A stretch of 64,000 bases of DNA from Aselliscus stoliczkanus (GCA_033961575.1 CM066730.1:139589523-139653522), one strand, 5' to 3'; shown: positions 1 to 12,385, counted from the stretch's first letter. The notes: generated by a model not told the origin, from the sequence alone. A program made the numbers and translations.

Positions 1-128
1 ATGAAAATCTGTCCTCATTTTGCAGTCAAGGAAACTCATTCACAGAGAGGTTATATAGCTGGCCCAAAGTCACACAGCTAGTACATGGTAGATCCAGGGT
101 TTGAATTTAGGCATCCTACCTATTACAT
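1..128 (-). repeat. MIR SINE fragment
   Basis: The stretch reads as the antisense MIR core: a 'cattttgcag...gaaactcat' segment, then 'cagagaggtt', then 'aaagtcacacagctagtaca' and a degenerate 'ggtttgaattta'. MIR is an ancient tRNA-derived mammalian SINE, immobile today. The left end runs off the window. Confidence 0.75.
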
Positions 129-930
129 TACATTGAATATTTTCTTGCATGACAGCTGGTGACCTTCCAAGGGGAGTTTCTTCAACTGACAAAAATAAAC
201 GTTCCATTATGGCATGAATGTGTAGAGGCATATGTAATACCTTCCCCTAAAGTTAAATTTGCCCTTTCTGTCAAACCCAGTGATAACAGGGGGAACATAA
301 GTTACCTTATTTACAGTTGCAAAACCATACTGTTCTCTAATCCACACAGACAGTCTTGAAAGTGAGCCCAGACATGGAAGAAATGCTGCTTTGGATGTAT
401 GCTAACCCACAGCAAAGGACTGATCATATTAAAACATTTCCCATCTCCCTGCATTATCATCATCAGAGGACATGGTTTAGACAGGAAGGGAAAAGCTGCT
501 AAAATGAATTAGTTGCCTCGTTTGTCCAGCAGAGATAGGTGAAGCCGCATGAATGTAATGTGCTATGACGTGGAATGGCCAACTTCCTTTAACAAGACTA
601 ATTTGAGCTGAATCAGCATGTTGGTGGGGGTGGGGGTAGGAGGTGCTTACACCTTTCTCCTCTGGACCTTGAGACTTCTGAGAAGACTGGTTTGGCAGAA
701 CAAGCAACGGAGACAAAATGCTTGAGGCTGTTTGACAAAGCAGGCAGCAGGATACAGTGAACAGCTCCCCCAGACCAGAAGTCTGCACCCCCATTCTCCA
801 CTTGGGTTTGCCCTTCACTCACTGTGTGATTTTATGCAGGTCACCTTGGCTCTCCGCTTTGTTTTTCCTTGGCAATGGTATGGGTATCACCACCATTACG
901 TCTTTGGCCTTTCATGTTTTGACAGAGTGG
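129..930. other. no gene seen; unique-looking sequence
   Basis: No recognisable repeat or exon. Open frames at 477-818 (minus) and 732-992 (plus) overlap each other, lack recognisable domains and look like chance frames in GC-richer sequence. Confidence 0.5.
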
Positions 931-936
931 GAGGCC

Positions 937-990
937 CTACAGTGGTTAAGAGCTTGAACTGTGAAGGCAAGCTATTTGGGTTTGAATATT
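937..990 (+). repeat. MIR 5' fragment
   Basis: 'ctacagtggttaagagcttg' followed by 'tttgggtttgaatatt' matches the tRNA-like 5' end of MIR (normally AGTGGTTAAGAGC...GGGTTCGAATCC). Only the first ~50 bases remain. Confidence 0.65.
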
Positions 991-999
991 GAATCTATC

Positions 1000-2190
1000 G
1001 ATCCCCAACTCTGTGTCCACATATTATACGAAGATGCCTTGTTTTATTTAGCTCTTTATAGTATTAAAGCACTTTATATTTTATGATATTGGATTTTCAT
1101 AATATTTCTGCAACTTGAGAAGGGCATGGATCATTTTCCCCATTATACTGACTAAGAAACTAGTGATTTGAAATGGCAAATTATATTTCTAGGATTACAG
1201 CTATATGTAATAAAGCGAGGATTGGATATAAATTTCTATTCTGAATATGAAACCAGCAGTCCCCATACTATATCATGTGTTGAAACACATATGTATATTA
1301 TATATATCCAAGCATTATGTTTCATGGGTGATTATATTTTATAGAGTGTAAGTAAAATAAAAAGTCATTCAGACTCTGAGTAAGGAAAAAAGCCATTTGG
1401 GATGTTTGTTTAGGACTGCAATGTAAGACTTCTAAAAATGAGGAAAATGTAGAAGAAACTTATAATAATTTTACTTCTTTGGTATTTAATATCCTTCTAT
1501 GAGTCATCCCCTACTTAGGTATCCATCTCTATGCTTTTTGTCTAGAAATCTCCTCTCCTTGAAGATGCTTCCCCATCTCCGGGGGAATTCCTTGATCTAG
1601 CATTTCCTACAGCGTGTTTGAGGGCACACTAGCTTCCTTGGATGTAAATTGTTGTAACAAGGAAAATGAGTTTTAATGGTCAAATAAGTTTGGAAAACAC
1701 TGGGTTACACAAATTAAACAAATATCTTTCCTTGCAAACTTTTCAGAACATTTGATGTGATAAATGAGGCTTGTGAGTCCTAGAGGAAGATAAAATATGG
1801 TGCATTTCCCTCCTTATTTGACCATGGGACCATTTATGTCAGTGGCCTCTTGTATTACTTACTGTGTTGTTTAAAGCACATGTTAACACTGCTACCTTAA
1901 TCAATAACTCTGATGGATGGGAGAGAGTTGAGCTATGACATGGGTCATTCCACTGACCATTAGGGTTGATTCAGCTGACTGGATGGATGGATGGTTACAT
2001 CCTAGTGACATATGCTCCAGCAGACGGCATGATCTTCCCAAGAGAACCATTATTAGGTCAAGTGACTGTAGTACCCTAAGATCCCGATTTCTGCTTGAGT
2101 ACTTCTTGCCATAATTCATGTATCTATAGCAATGAGTAATGAAGGCAGGGAACCAGGTCTAGGTGAGAACTGTGCCATGAAAACTCATTT
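1000..2190. other. AT-rich non-coding stretch, little recognised
   Basis: 1030-1170 is weakly MIR-like on the minus strand ('cattttccccattatactga'). A short GGAT run lies at 1979-1993. The rest shows no repeat I can name and no credible coding frame. Confidence 0.4.
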
Positions 2191-2194
2191 CATT

Positions 2195-2720
2195 TATCAA
2201 AGCAACACATATTTTTGAACATCTACTAGGAGCCAGACATTGTGTTGTGTGCTAGCAATACAGTGATAAATAAGTCATAGTCACTGCTCTCCAAGGGCTT
2301 GCAATCTGGGAGGGGAGAGCAGATTGGGAAGTGACATGTTAGAGACCAAAATCATAACCTAATGTGGTGTTATATGAGATGTGCATGTGTAGATACCGTG
2401 GAGGCATAGGGCAAGGAGTGCCCTCATCTGCCCAAAGGGGTCAGGGAAGGCATTGAAGAGGAAGTAGTGCCAAGCCTGGGGCTTGTGACATGAATTCGTG
2501 TTTTTGCCTGGTGAAAATGTAGAGCAACCCGAGGAGAAAAGGGCATGTAATCAAGTGAAGAGGTCTGAAAGGACGTGGCACTGTCACAGAACATGAGGTG
2601 GTATGACAGGCATGAATGCAGAAACCAAAGGATGTATTGGAGTAGCTGATGCTGGAGATGCAGACAGGAGCCATGATAGGCCTCGTGCCCATGCTCAGGG
2701 GGTTGAACTTGCCATGCTGA
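2195..2720 (-). repeat. L2 LINE, 3' region, antisense
   Basis: Begins with the antisense L2 3' end ('tttttgaacatctactagga', 'gccagacattgtgttgtgtg', 'caatacagtgataaataagt') and continues through 'gtcagggaaggcattgaaga' and a diverged 'gaagaggtctgaaagga'. L2 is an extinct CR1-like LINE. The minus-strand open frames at 2424-2723 lie inside this relic and are not genes. Confidence 0.65.
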
Positions 2721-3080
2721 CAATGAGAATCCGTCTGCTGCTTTCCTAGGTAGATTTGATCTCCTCCTTCTCAGCTGATGGTGACAAAAAGCTGGATTCT
2801 AATGGGAGCAACCAGCAACAGAAATCACAATTTCCTGGGGATGAGAGGAGCTAGGATGCAGCCAGTCCAAGGGGACCCATCTTTCATGTGGAATACAGAC
2901 TGGACGTTGGGTTTATAGTTCAAGGAGAATCCAGTACCATACAACAAAGTCAGTGAGGGTTATCAGGAACCCAGTCTAGCACCCAAATGGAAGCTGTGCT
3001 CCAACCTTGCCTGGGTATCTGAAGCTAATCAGAACACTAAGATCTGAAGGTTAGATGATTCATTTCAGAGGCTACCTCCT
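2721..3080. other. no gene or named repeat seen
   Basis: Unique-looking sequence between an L2 and a MIR. No splice-flanked frame or domain is visible. Confidence 0.4.
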
Positions 3081-3084
3081 TTTG

Positions 3085-3290
3085 GTGCTAAGCACTCTTA
3101 CTGTATGCCTAGCGATTTGCAATCATTACCTCATGTAATCCTCATGACAACTCTAGAAGCGTTGTAACCCTAGAAATTGTTTTACTAGCATTGTTTTATA
3201 GATAATAAAGCATAGGTTTTGGAACTTGCCCAAGTATACACAGGAAGTTAATAGCTCTGGTCTGTCCAACTCTGAAGTCCGAAGTCCAAT
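3085..3290 (-). repeat. MIR SINE
   Basis: Antisense MIR: 'aagcactcttactgtatgcc', 'cctcatgtaatcctcatgac', 'aacttgcccaagtatacaca' and 'ctctgaagtc' occur in the expected order. Confidence 0.75.
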
Positions 3291-3942
3291 ATAGCTCAGC
3301 CACCGTTCTAGCCTTGCTCCCTCTTCTAACTCCCTGCCTCTCTGCAACGTTGGACAATGTTCACCTAAGGACTGGTGGGGCTGAGATTCTTTGGAAATTT
3401 CTCAGTGCCAGCATCAGTGCAGGACTGAAGTAAATCATAGCCCATTATATCTACTGTCATTGCCACTCAAGGCCCTCTTGTCTCTTCCTCATGGCCTTTC
3501 TACTTCCAGCTCACCCTTTGGTTCACTGTTCCTATGATACCTTCTTCCCCTGAGGACCTCATTATGCCATGAAAAAATTAGCTCTGTAATTTCCTGTTCA
3601 CTTAATTTCTCTACCTACTTGAGGCTATGTACACTATTTTGTACCTTAGGGATCTAGCTTAGACATTATGTTGGGATCACTAAATTTTCACAATGAATTC
3701 ATCAGCAAATTCCTACTAAATAACACTCAGTTCAGATTGTGAGCCTAAAAGCCAACCGTAGATAACACCATTCCACATTTAGAGCCTTCAGTTTCTTATC
3801 TATCAAGTGAGATTAGCTTTGTGGTCTTTAAAACCCTGTTCAACAATGGGATTCATGTGCATTTTACAGATGATGAAATTGAAGATTATAAGGTTACTGG
3901 TTCAGCTAGGAAATTTCAGAACTAGTATTTTAATGAGTTGGC
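3291..3942. other. old repeat scraps, no gene
   Basis: 3440-3570 has weak L2 3' character ('actcaaggccctcttgtctc', 'tacttccagctcaccctttg'). 3840-3930 has weak antisense MIR character ('cattttacagatgatgaaat'). Nothing codes. Confidence 0.35.
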
Positions 3943-3956
3943 CACATATTATTATT

Positions 3957-4376
3957 ATTTTTTAAAGATTTTATTGGGGAATTGGGGGAGGGGAACAGAC
4001 AAGTTGCTGTCTTTTGGTTCTTCAGTCTAGTTGCGGAGGACGTTGCTTCACTGGCCCATGTTGGCATCGTCATTGCGTTCTTCCGGGTGAGGCAGATCAG
4101 TCGCCGGCCTCTGGATGGTCGCTTACCGCGGCTATTGGCAGCTCACGCTGGCTGCCTGCCGCTCACGCTGGCTGCCGGCCACTCACTGTAGCCCATGGCA
4201 GCCCACTGCAGCAGGGGCTGCAGCCTACACCATCACCGGGGCTAGCACAGCTCAGCTCCAGGTGGAGCTGTTGTTAGCTGTAGAAGGCAGTGTCACTGTC
4301 CCTCATATGTGGGATCCAAACCGGGGCCGCCTGCATCCCAAAACCAGCTCTCAACCAATGCACCACTTGGCCGGCC
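3957..4376 (-). mobile_element. composite tRNA-headed SINE with T+ tail
   Basis: Read on the minus strand, the element starts with a tRNA-derived head (GGCCGGCC-AAGTGGTGCATTGG, then a diverged B box GGTTTGGATCC). A GC-rich middle follows, with near-repeats of 'cagccagcgtgagcggc'. The end is 'ccaattccccaataaaatct' followed by TTTAAAA. Flanking TSDs are near-identical: cacatattattatt at about 3943-3956 and cacatattattttt at 4378-4391. AATAAA plus TCTTT before the A-tail is the established signature of T+ SINEs. The same family occurs at 57093-57553. Open frames at 3982-4393 are shadows of this element. Confidence 0.8.
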
Positions 4377-4404
4377 CCACATATTATTTTTAAAATAATC
4401 AATT

Positions 4405-4600
4405 GTTTAAAACTATTCATTGAGCACCTAATACATGCAAGGCACTGTGCTGGAAGCTAGGAGTATATAAGTTAAAAAAAAAATCCTGGCAGTCTAGACA
4501 AGTATTGAGTTATTGGAGGAGACAGATGCATTAAAAAATTCCAATGTAATATGAAAGCAATAAGGAAAACATGAAGGAGGTTTCACAAGAGCAGAGAGAA
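4405..4600 (-). repeat. L2 LINE 3' fragment, antisense
   Basis: 'ctattcattgagcacctaat', 'acatgcaaggcactgtgctg' and 'gaagctaggagtatataagt' match the antisense L2 terminus, directly beside the composite SINE. Confidence 0.65.
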
Positions 4601-4826
4601 AAGAGTTGTTGGTGAGGTCTAGGTGTCTAAGAAAACTTACAGCAAAGATGATGCCCCAGCTGGGGAGGGGGCATTGACCCATGAGTGAATGCAATTGATT
4701 GCTCTTTGGCAGCTTGTAGAAAAAGACATCCTAACTTTATTTTCACTGCTTTGGAGTCTAAAAAACTTCATCAACTAGAGTCTTAGAATCTGCCCAGTGG
4801 AAGAAGAGCTATAAAGAGATAATATA

Positions 4827-5475
4827 TTACTCCTATAAAAAAAAATGAAATCGTACCATTTGCAGCGATATGGATGGACCTAGAGAACATTATGTTAAGT
4901 GAAGTAAGTCAGTTGGAGAAAGACAAACACCATATGATCTCACTTATATGTGGAATCTGAAAAACTGAATGAATGAGCAAAGTAAACAGAAATAGTCTCA
5001 TAGATAGAGGAAAAACAGGGTTGCTAGTTGGGATGGGGGTGGGGATGAGGGAGAAGGGGAAGGGATTAGACAGCATAAATTGGACAGCATAACTACAATA
5101 TTGCTGCAGGGATATGAAACACAGTTCAGGGAATAAAATTAATAATGTTGTAAATATTTTGTAGGGTGTCAGATGGTCACATGTCTTGTTAGGGAGACCA
5201 CGTCATAGATGGTGTAGAAGCTTGATCACTGCACTGTACACCTGAAGCTGACATTGTATAATATTGTATGTCAACTCTAATTGAATATATATGTAGTCAC
5301 GGGATGTGGAGTATACTGTGGGGAGTGGAGTCAATGTAATTCTAATAGACATGTATGATATGGGTGGGTTGAGTGGGGTGGCAGATTGGGGGAGGGGTTG
5401 TCACTTTGAAGGGTAAAAAGTATAACTATTGCACTGTGTTGTATACCTGATACAAATGTAAAAAATAAATTAAAA
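4827..5475 (+). mobile_element. L1 LINE, 5'-truncated 3' end
   Basis: Contains the L1 3' hallmarks 'aaatgaaatcgtaccatttg', 'caccatatgatctcacttat' and 'atgtggaatctg', a purine-rich G tract, and terminal 'gtatacctgatacaaatgta' with an A-rich tail. The perfect 14-bp TSD aaagagataatata lies at 4813-4826 and 5476-5489, fixing both boundaries. Two similar 3'-UTR segments occur in series, the second from about 5300, suggesting an internally repeated 3' UTR. It is 5'-truncated, with no ORF capacity. Confidence 0.88.
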
Positions 5476-5489
5476 AAAGAGATAATATA

Positions 5490-6235
5490 AAAAGACACAT
5501 TGAAAGAGAAGGTCCTCAGAGATGTGGGGACGTGTTCCTGGAATGGCTGCCTTCCATCTAGCAATAAATATAGCTGGCCTAAAAATAAATAAATGTGTCT
5601 GACAAGAACAAGGGAAAATAAAAAAGAAAAAGTCTTTGAAAATAATAGGAACGCACACTTTGTCCAAGCTATCCACAAAGTCTTGTGAGATTAGAGTAAT
5701 TTTAAGAGACTCAACCAAATAGATAAGGAGACACCAAGAGGAGACTAGAGGGGAAGACAACAGTTGGGACAGAGATAAATAACCTGTTTTTCAAGTACAT
5801 GTCCAATAAGTCTTCAAAGGAGAGGTTGGCAGGGCCTCAGAGACTTGCCCGGTGTAATTTATTGACAAGGAAAAGTAGACGTTCCTTTAAAAAATTAATT
5901 CTTTGCCTCCATGACTGTTAATGGGAGAGTTTGGGAAATGAATGCTGGAAGTGAGCATAAATTCCCTTGCAGAGGAGAGAGAGTAGCTCCTGGAAAAAGT
6001 CAAGGTGAATCCTGACAAGAGGAAGTTGATTAAGAAGTAAACATGCTCGGAGATTGAGAGAGTGGTCAAGCCTGGAGTGATTGATTGGAGAGTCTTGAAA
6101 GCCACGTTCTAAGTTGGACGTCTGAGCATCCCCAGACATTCGGTCGGGAGGGGTAGGTGAGGGTTGGGAGCCCAGGTCTCAGGTGCTCAACAAACTGTTC
6201 CCTTTGGATGTACAGGGGGTACAGGCACAAGTGTT
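5490..6235. other. no gene seen
   Basis: Purine-rich unique-looking sequence. Minus-strand open frames at 5331-5760 and 5887-6139 have no recognisable domain, and the former overlaps the L1 tail. Confidence 0.4.
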
Positions 6236-6239
6236 TGAT

Positions 6240-6465
6240 AAAAACAAATTACATGGCTGGGCATTGAGGTAGGTGCTTTACTTACATTGCCTCATTGATT
6301 TCTCATCATACCTTCCATGGTAGATGTTATTATAAGAAAACTGAAGGTCAGAGAGGTTAAACAGCCTGTCCAAGTGCACATAGTAAGTAGGAGACCCAGG
6401 ATTTGAACTCCAGTTCTATCTGATTACAAAATCTATATGCACTTTTCACTTCATACCAATGAAAT
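6240..6465 (-). repeat. MIR SINE, nearly full length
   Basis: Antisense MIR in order: 'aggtgctttacttacattgc', 'gtcagagaggttaaacagcc', 'tgtccaagtgcacatagtaa', 'aggatttgaactccagttct'. Confidence 0.8.
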
Positions 6466-7625
6466 TGTCATACTCATTTGCATACAGAATGCATCAAACC
6501 TAGTAGCTGGTAGGAACTCAAATAATGATAGCTAGTAAAAATAGAAGTAGTAATAGCCAGAGGAGGGGAAGGTAGATGTAAACAAATCACAATACCTATC
6601 TAAAAGGGCTGCTGTGAGAAACAATATATGTCAAGTTCCATTGTAAGGCCTGTGTCATAGTGGGAATTCCAAAATTCCCAGGAAATTTAGTACAAAAAAA
6701 AAATGAGAGATTGTGTTTTTGTACTAGAAACTTTGTATCATATTTCTTTGTGTGTTTTCTATAGGTTTGAACATCTCTAACAGGTTATAAGCTACTTGAG
6801 GGTAATATTTGCCTAATTAATCTCTTTCTCACAAGATTTTGCAGGTACAAATGAAAGCTGATCATGACTATAGAATATAAAAATGTCATATGTCTCTTCA
6901 CAATTATTATCGTCATTAAGATTGTTATTTTCATGATTCCTACTAGCACATCTACAGTGCTATAAATACATACAAATGTATGCGTGTGAGCATACGTGAG
7001 TGTGTGTAGCTTCCTGTACCAGGTGCTTTATATAGATCTATAACCAGTTCATTGAGGAATCCAATCTCACTGATGTGTATAGCTGATTCCCGCTCTTCTC
7101 ATTGCTTGCAACATACTTCTAAACTCTTCTTTGCTCATTCCTTAATGATATCTTGGACAGAATTCATAAACTTCCAAACATTTTCTGGTATCAAATGTTC
7201 ATCCAGTGTGGAACTCCAGTCAGATACTGGATTTTTCTACCTGCCCCTCCCCTGTGCTGCTTGAGCTGTGGTTTGGGGGCCGTGCTGGAGAATGGCACCA
7301 GGGCCTGGCTCTGAGAGACTTCTCCCACCCATTCCAGTGTTTATCTCCTCTGATGCTGGGAGCTAGCTGCAGGGGCAAACATTGCTTTCTTACCTTCCCT
7401 TGATAGTAATCCTTCCCTACTGGTTGGTTGTTGCTGCTTCCATGGGGACCCTCACTGTCCCTCAGCCAAGTCAGTCTTGCTGTTTTATAATAAGTCCTTA
7501 GGGAAATGACTGGCCATGCTTGTTGATGGCAGTCTTGAGATATGGATTCTTTGGTCTCAGGTTGGGGTTCTACCTGCCAGTTCTGAGGCAAAATGAGTCT
7601 CAGTCAGCATCTGGCTACACATACT
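6466..7625. other. no gene or named repeat seen
   Basis: Mixed AT-rich sequence. The overlapping frames at 7052-7403 (plus) and 7220-7591 (minus, 123 aa) contradict each other in strand and show no domain. I treat them as chance. Confidence 0.4.
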
Positions 7626-7629
7626 TACA

Positions 7630-7770
7630 ATATACCTGCGAGAACCTATGAGGTAAATGTGCCATCCTCGTTTCAGTTAGAAAAATCAGGCTCCGAGAAG
7701 ATAAAGTAGGTTGACACAAGTTACACAGTAAATGGCAGCGCTAACATTCAACTTAGCCTGACTTCAAAGT
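7630..7770 (-). repeat. MIR fragment
   Basis: 'gagaacctatgaggtaaatg', 'cgtttcagttagaaaaatca' and 'ttacacagtaaatggcagcg' follow the antisense MIR order. Confidence 0.65.
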
Positions 7771-8170
7771 CCACCCACAGAAGTAAAGAGATGTTCTCTT
7801 AAGTAGCGGTGGAAAATAGAGGGGAGAGAGATGGTGGGGAGACACAGAGCCTTTCCTTCATAACTGGAGAAAAGAGCAGAAGGAATCCCGGAAGGAGACA
7901 GAGACCAGCTCTCTGGTGGGCTACCCCATGGCAAGGGGTCCGCTAGACAACAGCAATGAGGTAATGGCACCCCGCTTGGGGCTGGAGGGTCTCATGGAGC
8001 CAAGGCAGAGCCCCTGGGTTACTTCATTTAGTAGCATCTTTGCCTGAAGAGACGGCCCTGTGACCAGCATTGGAGACTGATGTGTTTATAAGAGGCAGAT
8101 AGCCCACTACAAGAAAACATGTTCCAGTTTCATGTTCTGAGCACCCTCCTTCACCCCCCATATTAGTTTG
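7771..8170. other. no gene seen
   Basis: Unique-looking sequence between a MIR and a MER5A-like element. The minus frame 7764-7970 has no domain. Confidence 0.35.
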
Positions 8171-8173
8171 GAC

Positions 8174-8345
8174 AGTGGTTCTCGAGGTAAGGTTCCTTCC
8201 TAATTGGCAACCTCAGCCTCACCTAGGGATTTGTTAGAAATTCAGTCTTGCCTGCTCCTACTCCCCAGACCTCAGACAGAATCAGACACTCTGGAGGTAA
8301 AGCCCAACCATCTGTTTCAAAAAGCTTTCTAGGTGATTCTTTTTT
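8174..8345 (+). mobile_element. MER5A-like hAT element
   Basis: Starts 'cagtggttctcgaggtaagg', passes through 'cagacctcagacagaatcag' and 'cactctggaggtaaa', and ends 'gctttctaggtgattctttt'. This is the layout of MER5A, a non-autonomous hAT-Charlie transposon fossil. The 3' terminal inverted repeat is abutted by L1 sequence. Confidence 0.7.
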
Positions 8346-8349
8346 GTTT

Positions 8350-10125
8350 CTTAGTTTTAAGTCATGTTTCCTGGTGTGCAATTCACATACAGTAAGCAAT
8401 TTGCCTGTAGTAGATGTAAAGTTTGAATGGTTATAACAAACTAGCTAACTAGCACCAAAATCAATATGTAGACTATTTCTATTACCTGAAAAAGTTCCTT
8501 CACACTCCTTTGTAGTCAAGGCTCTCCCCCACCTCTGAGCCCCAGCAACCACTGATCTGATGTCTATCCTTGGAGTTTTGCCTTTTGTAGTGTCATATAA
8601 ATGGAATCATGCAGTGTGTAGCTTTGTGTGTCTGGCTCCTTTCATTTGGTAAAATACTTGGAAAGGATTCATGTTGTTAAACATAGTGGTTTACTCATTT
8701 TTATTCCTGAGTGGTATTCCAGTGTATGAATGTCCCCAACATTTCTTTTTAATCCATCTCCCAGGTGGTAGGCATGTGTTGTTTCTAGTTTGGGGCTTTT
8801 ATGAATAAAGCTACTATAAATATTCATGTACAAGTCTTTGTTGGGACATATACTTCCATTTCCTTTGGGTAAATACCTAGGGGTAGGCTTGATGGATCAT
8901 CAGTTAAGTATGTATTTAGGTTTATAAGAAACTACCTAACTGTTTTTCCAAAGTGACTGTGACCTTTTGCTTCCCATTAGAAACATAGGACAATTCCACT
9001 TGCTCCCTATTTTCTCCATCATTTGATATTATTTTTGTTGTTAGCCATTCTAGTAGATGTCTAGTGGTACCTAATTATGGTTTAATTTTTATTTCCCTAA
9101 TGATAAATGATGCTGAGCATTTTTGATATAATTATTTCCATTCACATCTCTTCTTTGATAAAGTGTCTATTTCAATCTTTTCCCATTTTAAAATTGTTTT
9201 ATTATTGAGATGTAAGAAGTCTATGTGGTCTGGATAAGGTCCTTTAACAGATACATGTTTTGCAAATATTTTCTCCCAATCTGTGGTTTGTCTTTTCTGT
9301 TCATCACAGTTTTGTTTTGTTTTGAAGAGTTGAGGTTTTTCTTTTTAATTTTGATGAAGTTCAGTATATCATTTTTTTTTAATTTATGGTTTATGCTTTT
9401 GGAGTCTTATATCAGCATTTTTTTTTTCCTAACCCAAGGTTACAAAGATTTTTCTCCTATGATTTCTTCTAGAAGTTTTACAATTTTGGTTTTAAGGTAA
9501 GCCTATAATTCATTTTTTTCTACATGATGTGAGGTTTTTGTTTTCCTTTGCCTATGGGCATCTAATTGTTCTGGCACTATTTATTGAAAATATAATCCCC
9601 TCTTCATTAAAGCACCATTGCACCTTGTCAGTAAATTAACTGACTATATATGTGCAGGCCTGTATTTAGACTGTTCTGTACCATTGATATTTTTGTCTAT
9701 CCTTATAGCAATACCATCCTGTCTTGATTACTGTAGCTTTATACTAAGTCTTGAAATCTGATAGTCTATGTTTCCCAACTGTGTTCTTTCTCAGAATTGT
9801 TTTAGCCATTCTAGTTCTTTACCTTTTTATTTACTTTTATAATTAGCCTGCCAGTTTCTTTTAAAAAGTGCCCACTAGAATTTTTATTGAATTTCATTGA
9901 CTCTAGAGATTAATTTGGGGATAATTGATTTGTTAATAATATTGAGCTTTCCAATTTATCAATGTAGCTTATCTTTCCATTTATTTAGGTCTTTTGTAAA
10001 TTTTCTCATCAATTCTTCTTCTGGTAGCAGCATACAGAATTACTTTATTTAGATTCATCCCTAAGTATTTCATGTTTTTTGTTTTATTCTATTGTAGAGG
10101 ATTAGCTGTTGGGGAAAAAAAAAAA
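8350..10125 (-). mobile_element. old L1 LINE, antisense, about 1.8 kb
   Basis: Antisense L1 3' UTR and ORF2 sequence: 'tcatataaatggaatcatgc', 'tggtattccagtgtatgaat', 'tgggtaaatacctaggggta', 'ttttctcccaatctgtggtt' and 'ctattgtagaggattagctg'. The strand is AT-rich and shows many stops. The 91-aa plus-strand frame at 9225-9500 is antisense to L1 and not a gene. The level of divergence suggests an L1M-class element. It ends near a homopolymeric A run at 10117-10128. Confidence 0.82.
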
Positions 10126-10169
10126 AACAGTGATGGTATTTTATCCATAATGTTTTCCCAGTATCCAGC

Positions 10170-10660
10170 CATGCACTACAGTGGTTAAGACCGGGGCTTT
10201 GCTCTCAGGCTCTGCTGTCTAAGCATCAGGATCACCTTTTGGAGAATCATCGCGATGTAATAGTGTTCAAAAGCCCAGATTCGAGAGTCAGGCTGCCTGG
10301 ATTTGAAGCCTCAGTCTAGCACTTATTAGCAGTCTCCAGGGTTCAGTGTCTTCATCTACAAAATGGTCATAATGATAATATCTACTTCATAGTGTTGTTA
10401 AAAGGATTATGTAAACAGTATCAAGCAATGTCAAGCACATAGAAATAACCCAAAATATATTAACTTTTATTATTCCTTACTAGCTGTGGAACTTTGGGCA
10501 AGTTACTTTTGATAGGCCTCCGTCTCCACTTTTATAAGTTAGTGATAATAATAGTATTACTAGAATTACATTGAGAATTAAAATAAAGCACTGAGAGCAC
10601 AGAGCACAGTGGTTGGCCCCTAATAAGTCCTTATTAATGTTAGCTATTAATAGTACCTAT
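10170..10660 (+). repeat. MIR SINEs in series
   Basis: 'ctacagtggttaagaccggg' is a MIR 5' end. 10260-10450 carries 'gagtcaggctgcctggattt' and 'cttcatctacaaaatggtca'. 10480-10650 carries 'ctagctgtggaactttgggc' and 'aagttact'. At least two separate MIR copies lie in the same orientation. Confidence 0.75.
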
Positions 10661-12160
10661 ATTAACACAGTGTCTGACATATATTGACGTTAAGCAAATG
10701 AGTATTTAAAAATAAAATAACTTATGAACGATTAATACCAGCTTTGCAGAAAAGCTTTAGGGGGAATTCGAAAATTGTAGAAGTGGCTGCTAGAATATTT
10801 AGATGATGCACAAGCTGAATTATTGAATACTGGTTGTTTTCAACCATTCATCCTACATGGTTTTCTTTGGTCATCCACAGAACTACCCCTCCCCCTACAT
10901 TGTCTCTAAACTCATTGCAGATGGTGGTGTTCAAGCTTCGAACTAAAATCAATCTATTTATTGTAATGACTTCTAGTTGCATACACCCAATTACTACTGT
11001 CATTAAGAAATCGGTAGCTGCCAATATTGAGTAGCCATGTGACATCAGTTGTTCAATGCATATAGCTCCAAAGCATGATCTTCTTACCTAGAAAAATTTA
11101 AAAAACACCCAAGATAATACACTTTTTGTCTTTAACTCTTCTCCTTTGTTATTTATTTTTTATTTTTATATTGCCAACTTACTAATGTTGAGCAAGAGAG
11201 AAATCGGTAGTTCTAGAAGATATAAATACTGATTGAGCATTTTGGGTTCTGGCATGCTTTTCGTGTAGATGGTAACATAATCTCTAGGGAGAGTAGCCAG
11301 TTTGGTCCTGCCAGCATGTGCATCTTTGCACAGATCTGCACACCCTGGATAATATGGTAAATCATGAATCACCAATGAATGACAGGAACACAATGGGTCA
11401 AGATTTAAGCCACAGATTTGGATGTTTAGCTCTACAATGAGATTTATACAGCTATGTCTCTTTGGCCAAGTCATCTGTCCTCTCTTTCATGCCTTTCATC
11501 TATAAAATATAGGCCCAGTGTAATAAGTTTGATTGGAACTTAATTGTTCTGATTTTATCCTCTAGTTTTAAGGTACATCCTCTGCCTTCAAACCTGTTGC
11601 ATTCTAGTTGGAAGAAAAGGAGTCTACCTGAAAAGGCAAATAATTATGCTAAATGCTATTTGATTAAGAGTGAGATTAATACCCTCCAATGTAGTAAAAG
11701 TCCACATTATAAGAGATATGAATTAAATTAACACTGTAAAGTCTTTTCTCATCTGTAAAATAGGTTTAATTATAATTGCTTTGCAGTGTGCAGAATCAGT
11801 GAGTTAATGTTTCTCAAACTCCTAGAAAACTGAAAGTATGTTAAAAGTTAGTTGCTTTCCCTTCTGGACCTGTTGTCTATTCAGACTTCCCAAGATTTTG
11901 TATTTTGACATAATAAAGAAAACAGTGCCCTAAAGACATTTGAATGATAAATCTGCCCTAGAAAGGTAAAGATCCAGGTCGGTTTTACTATTTTCAAAGG
12001 ACCAAATTATCCATTAGTTTAAATATAAACAGCTTGCCCAATTTAATCAGCACTAAATCATCAACTGATTTTTTCTTTTTCATTCTCAATTCTTTCAACC
12101 AATTCCAAAGACCCAGCTCAATAATTATTCCATATTAGGATCTGCTAAAAAGCTTTGAAA
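10661..12160. other. AT-rich non-coding stretch
   Basis: No gene seen. Short MIR-like pieces ('catctataaaatataggccc' at about 11500, 'catctgtaaaataggtttaa' at about 11752) are all I recognise. The 102-aa minus frame at 11166-11474 has no domain. Confidence 0.4.
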
Positions 12161-12164
12161 TAAT

Positions 12165-12385
12165 ATAGGTCTGTGTTCAAATCTCATTCCTGCTATTTAC
12201 GCACCTCTATGATTTAGGTAAAAATGCTTATTTTCTAGGAGACTCAATTTTTCCATCTGTAAAATGGCAGAGTACTCACTTTACAGGTATTTTTGAGGTT
12301 TAAATGAGATTCAGTAAGTAAAGATTTTAACAGAATGCCAGGCATGACATAGCTATCATCAAATAATACCTATTGTTAGGTTTCC
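12165..12385 (+). repeat. MIR SINE
   Basis: 'ctgtgttcaaatctcattcc', 'cctgctatttacgcacctct', 'tccatctgtaaaatggcaga' and 'gaatgccaggcatgacatag' occur in sense MIR order. Confidence 0.75.

Noticed and set aside
7220..7591. 123-aa minus-strand frame
   Set aside because: No recognisable domain; overlaps plus-strand frames of similar length.
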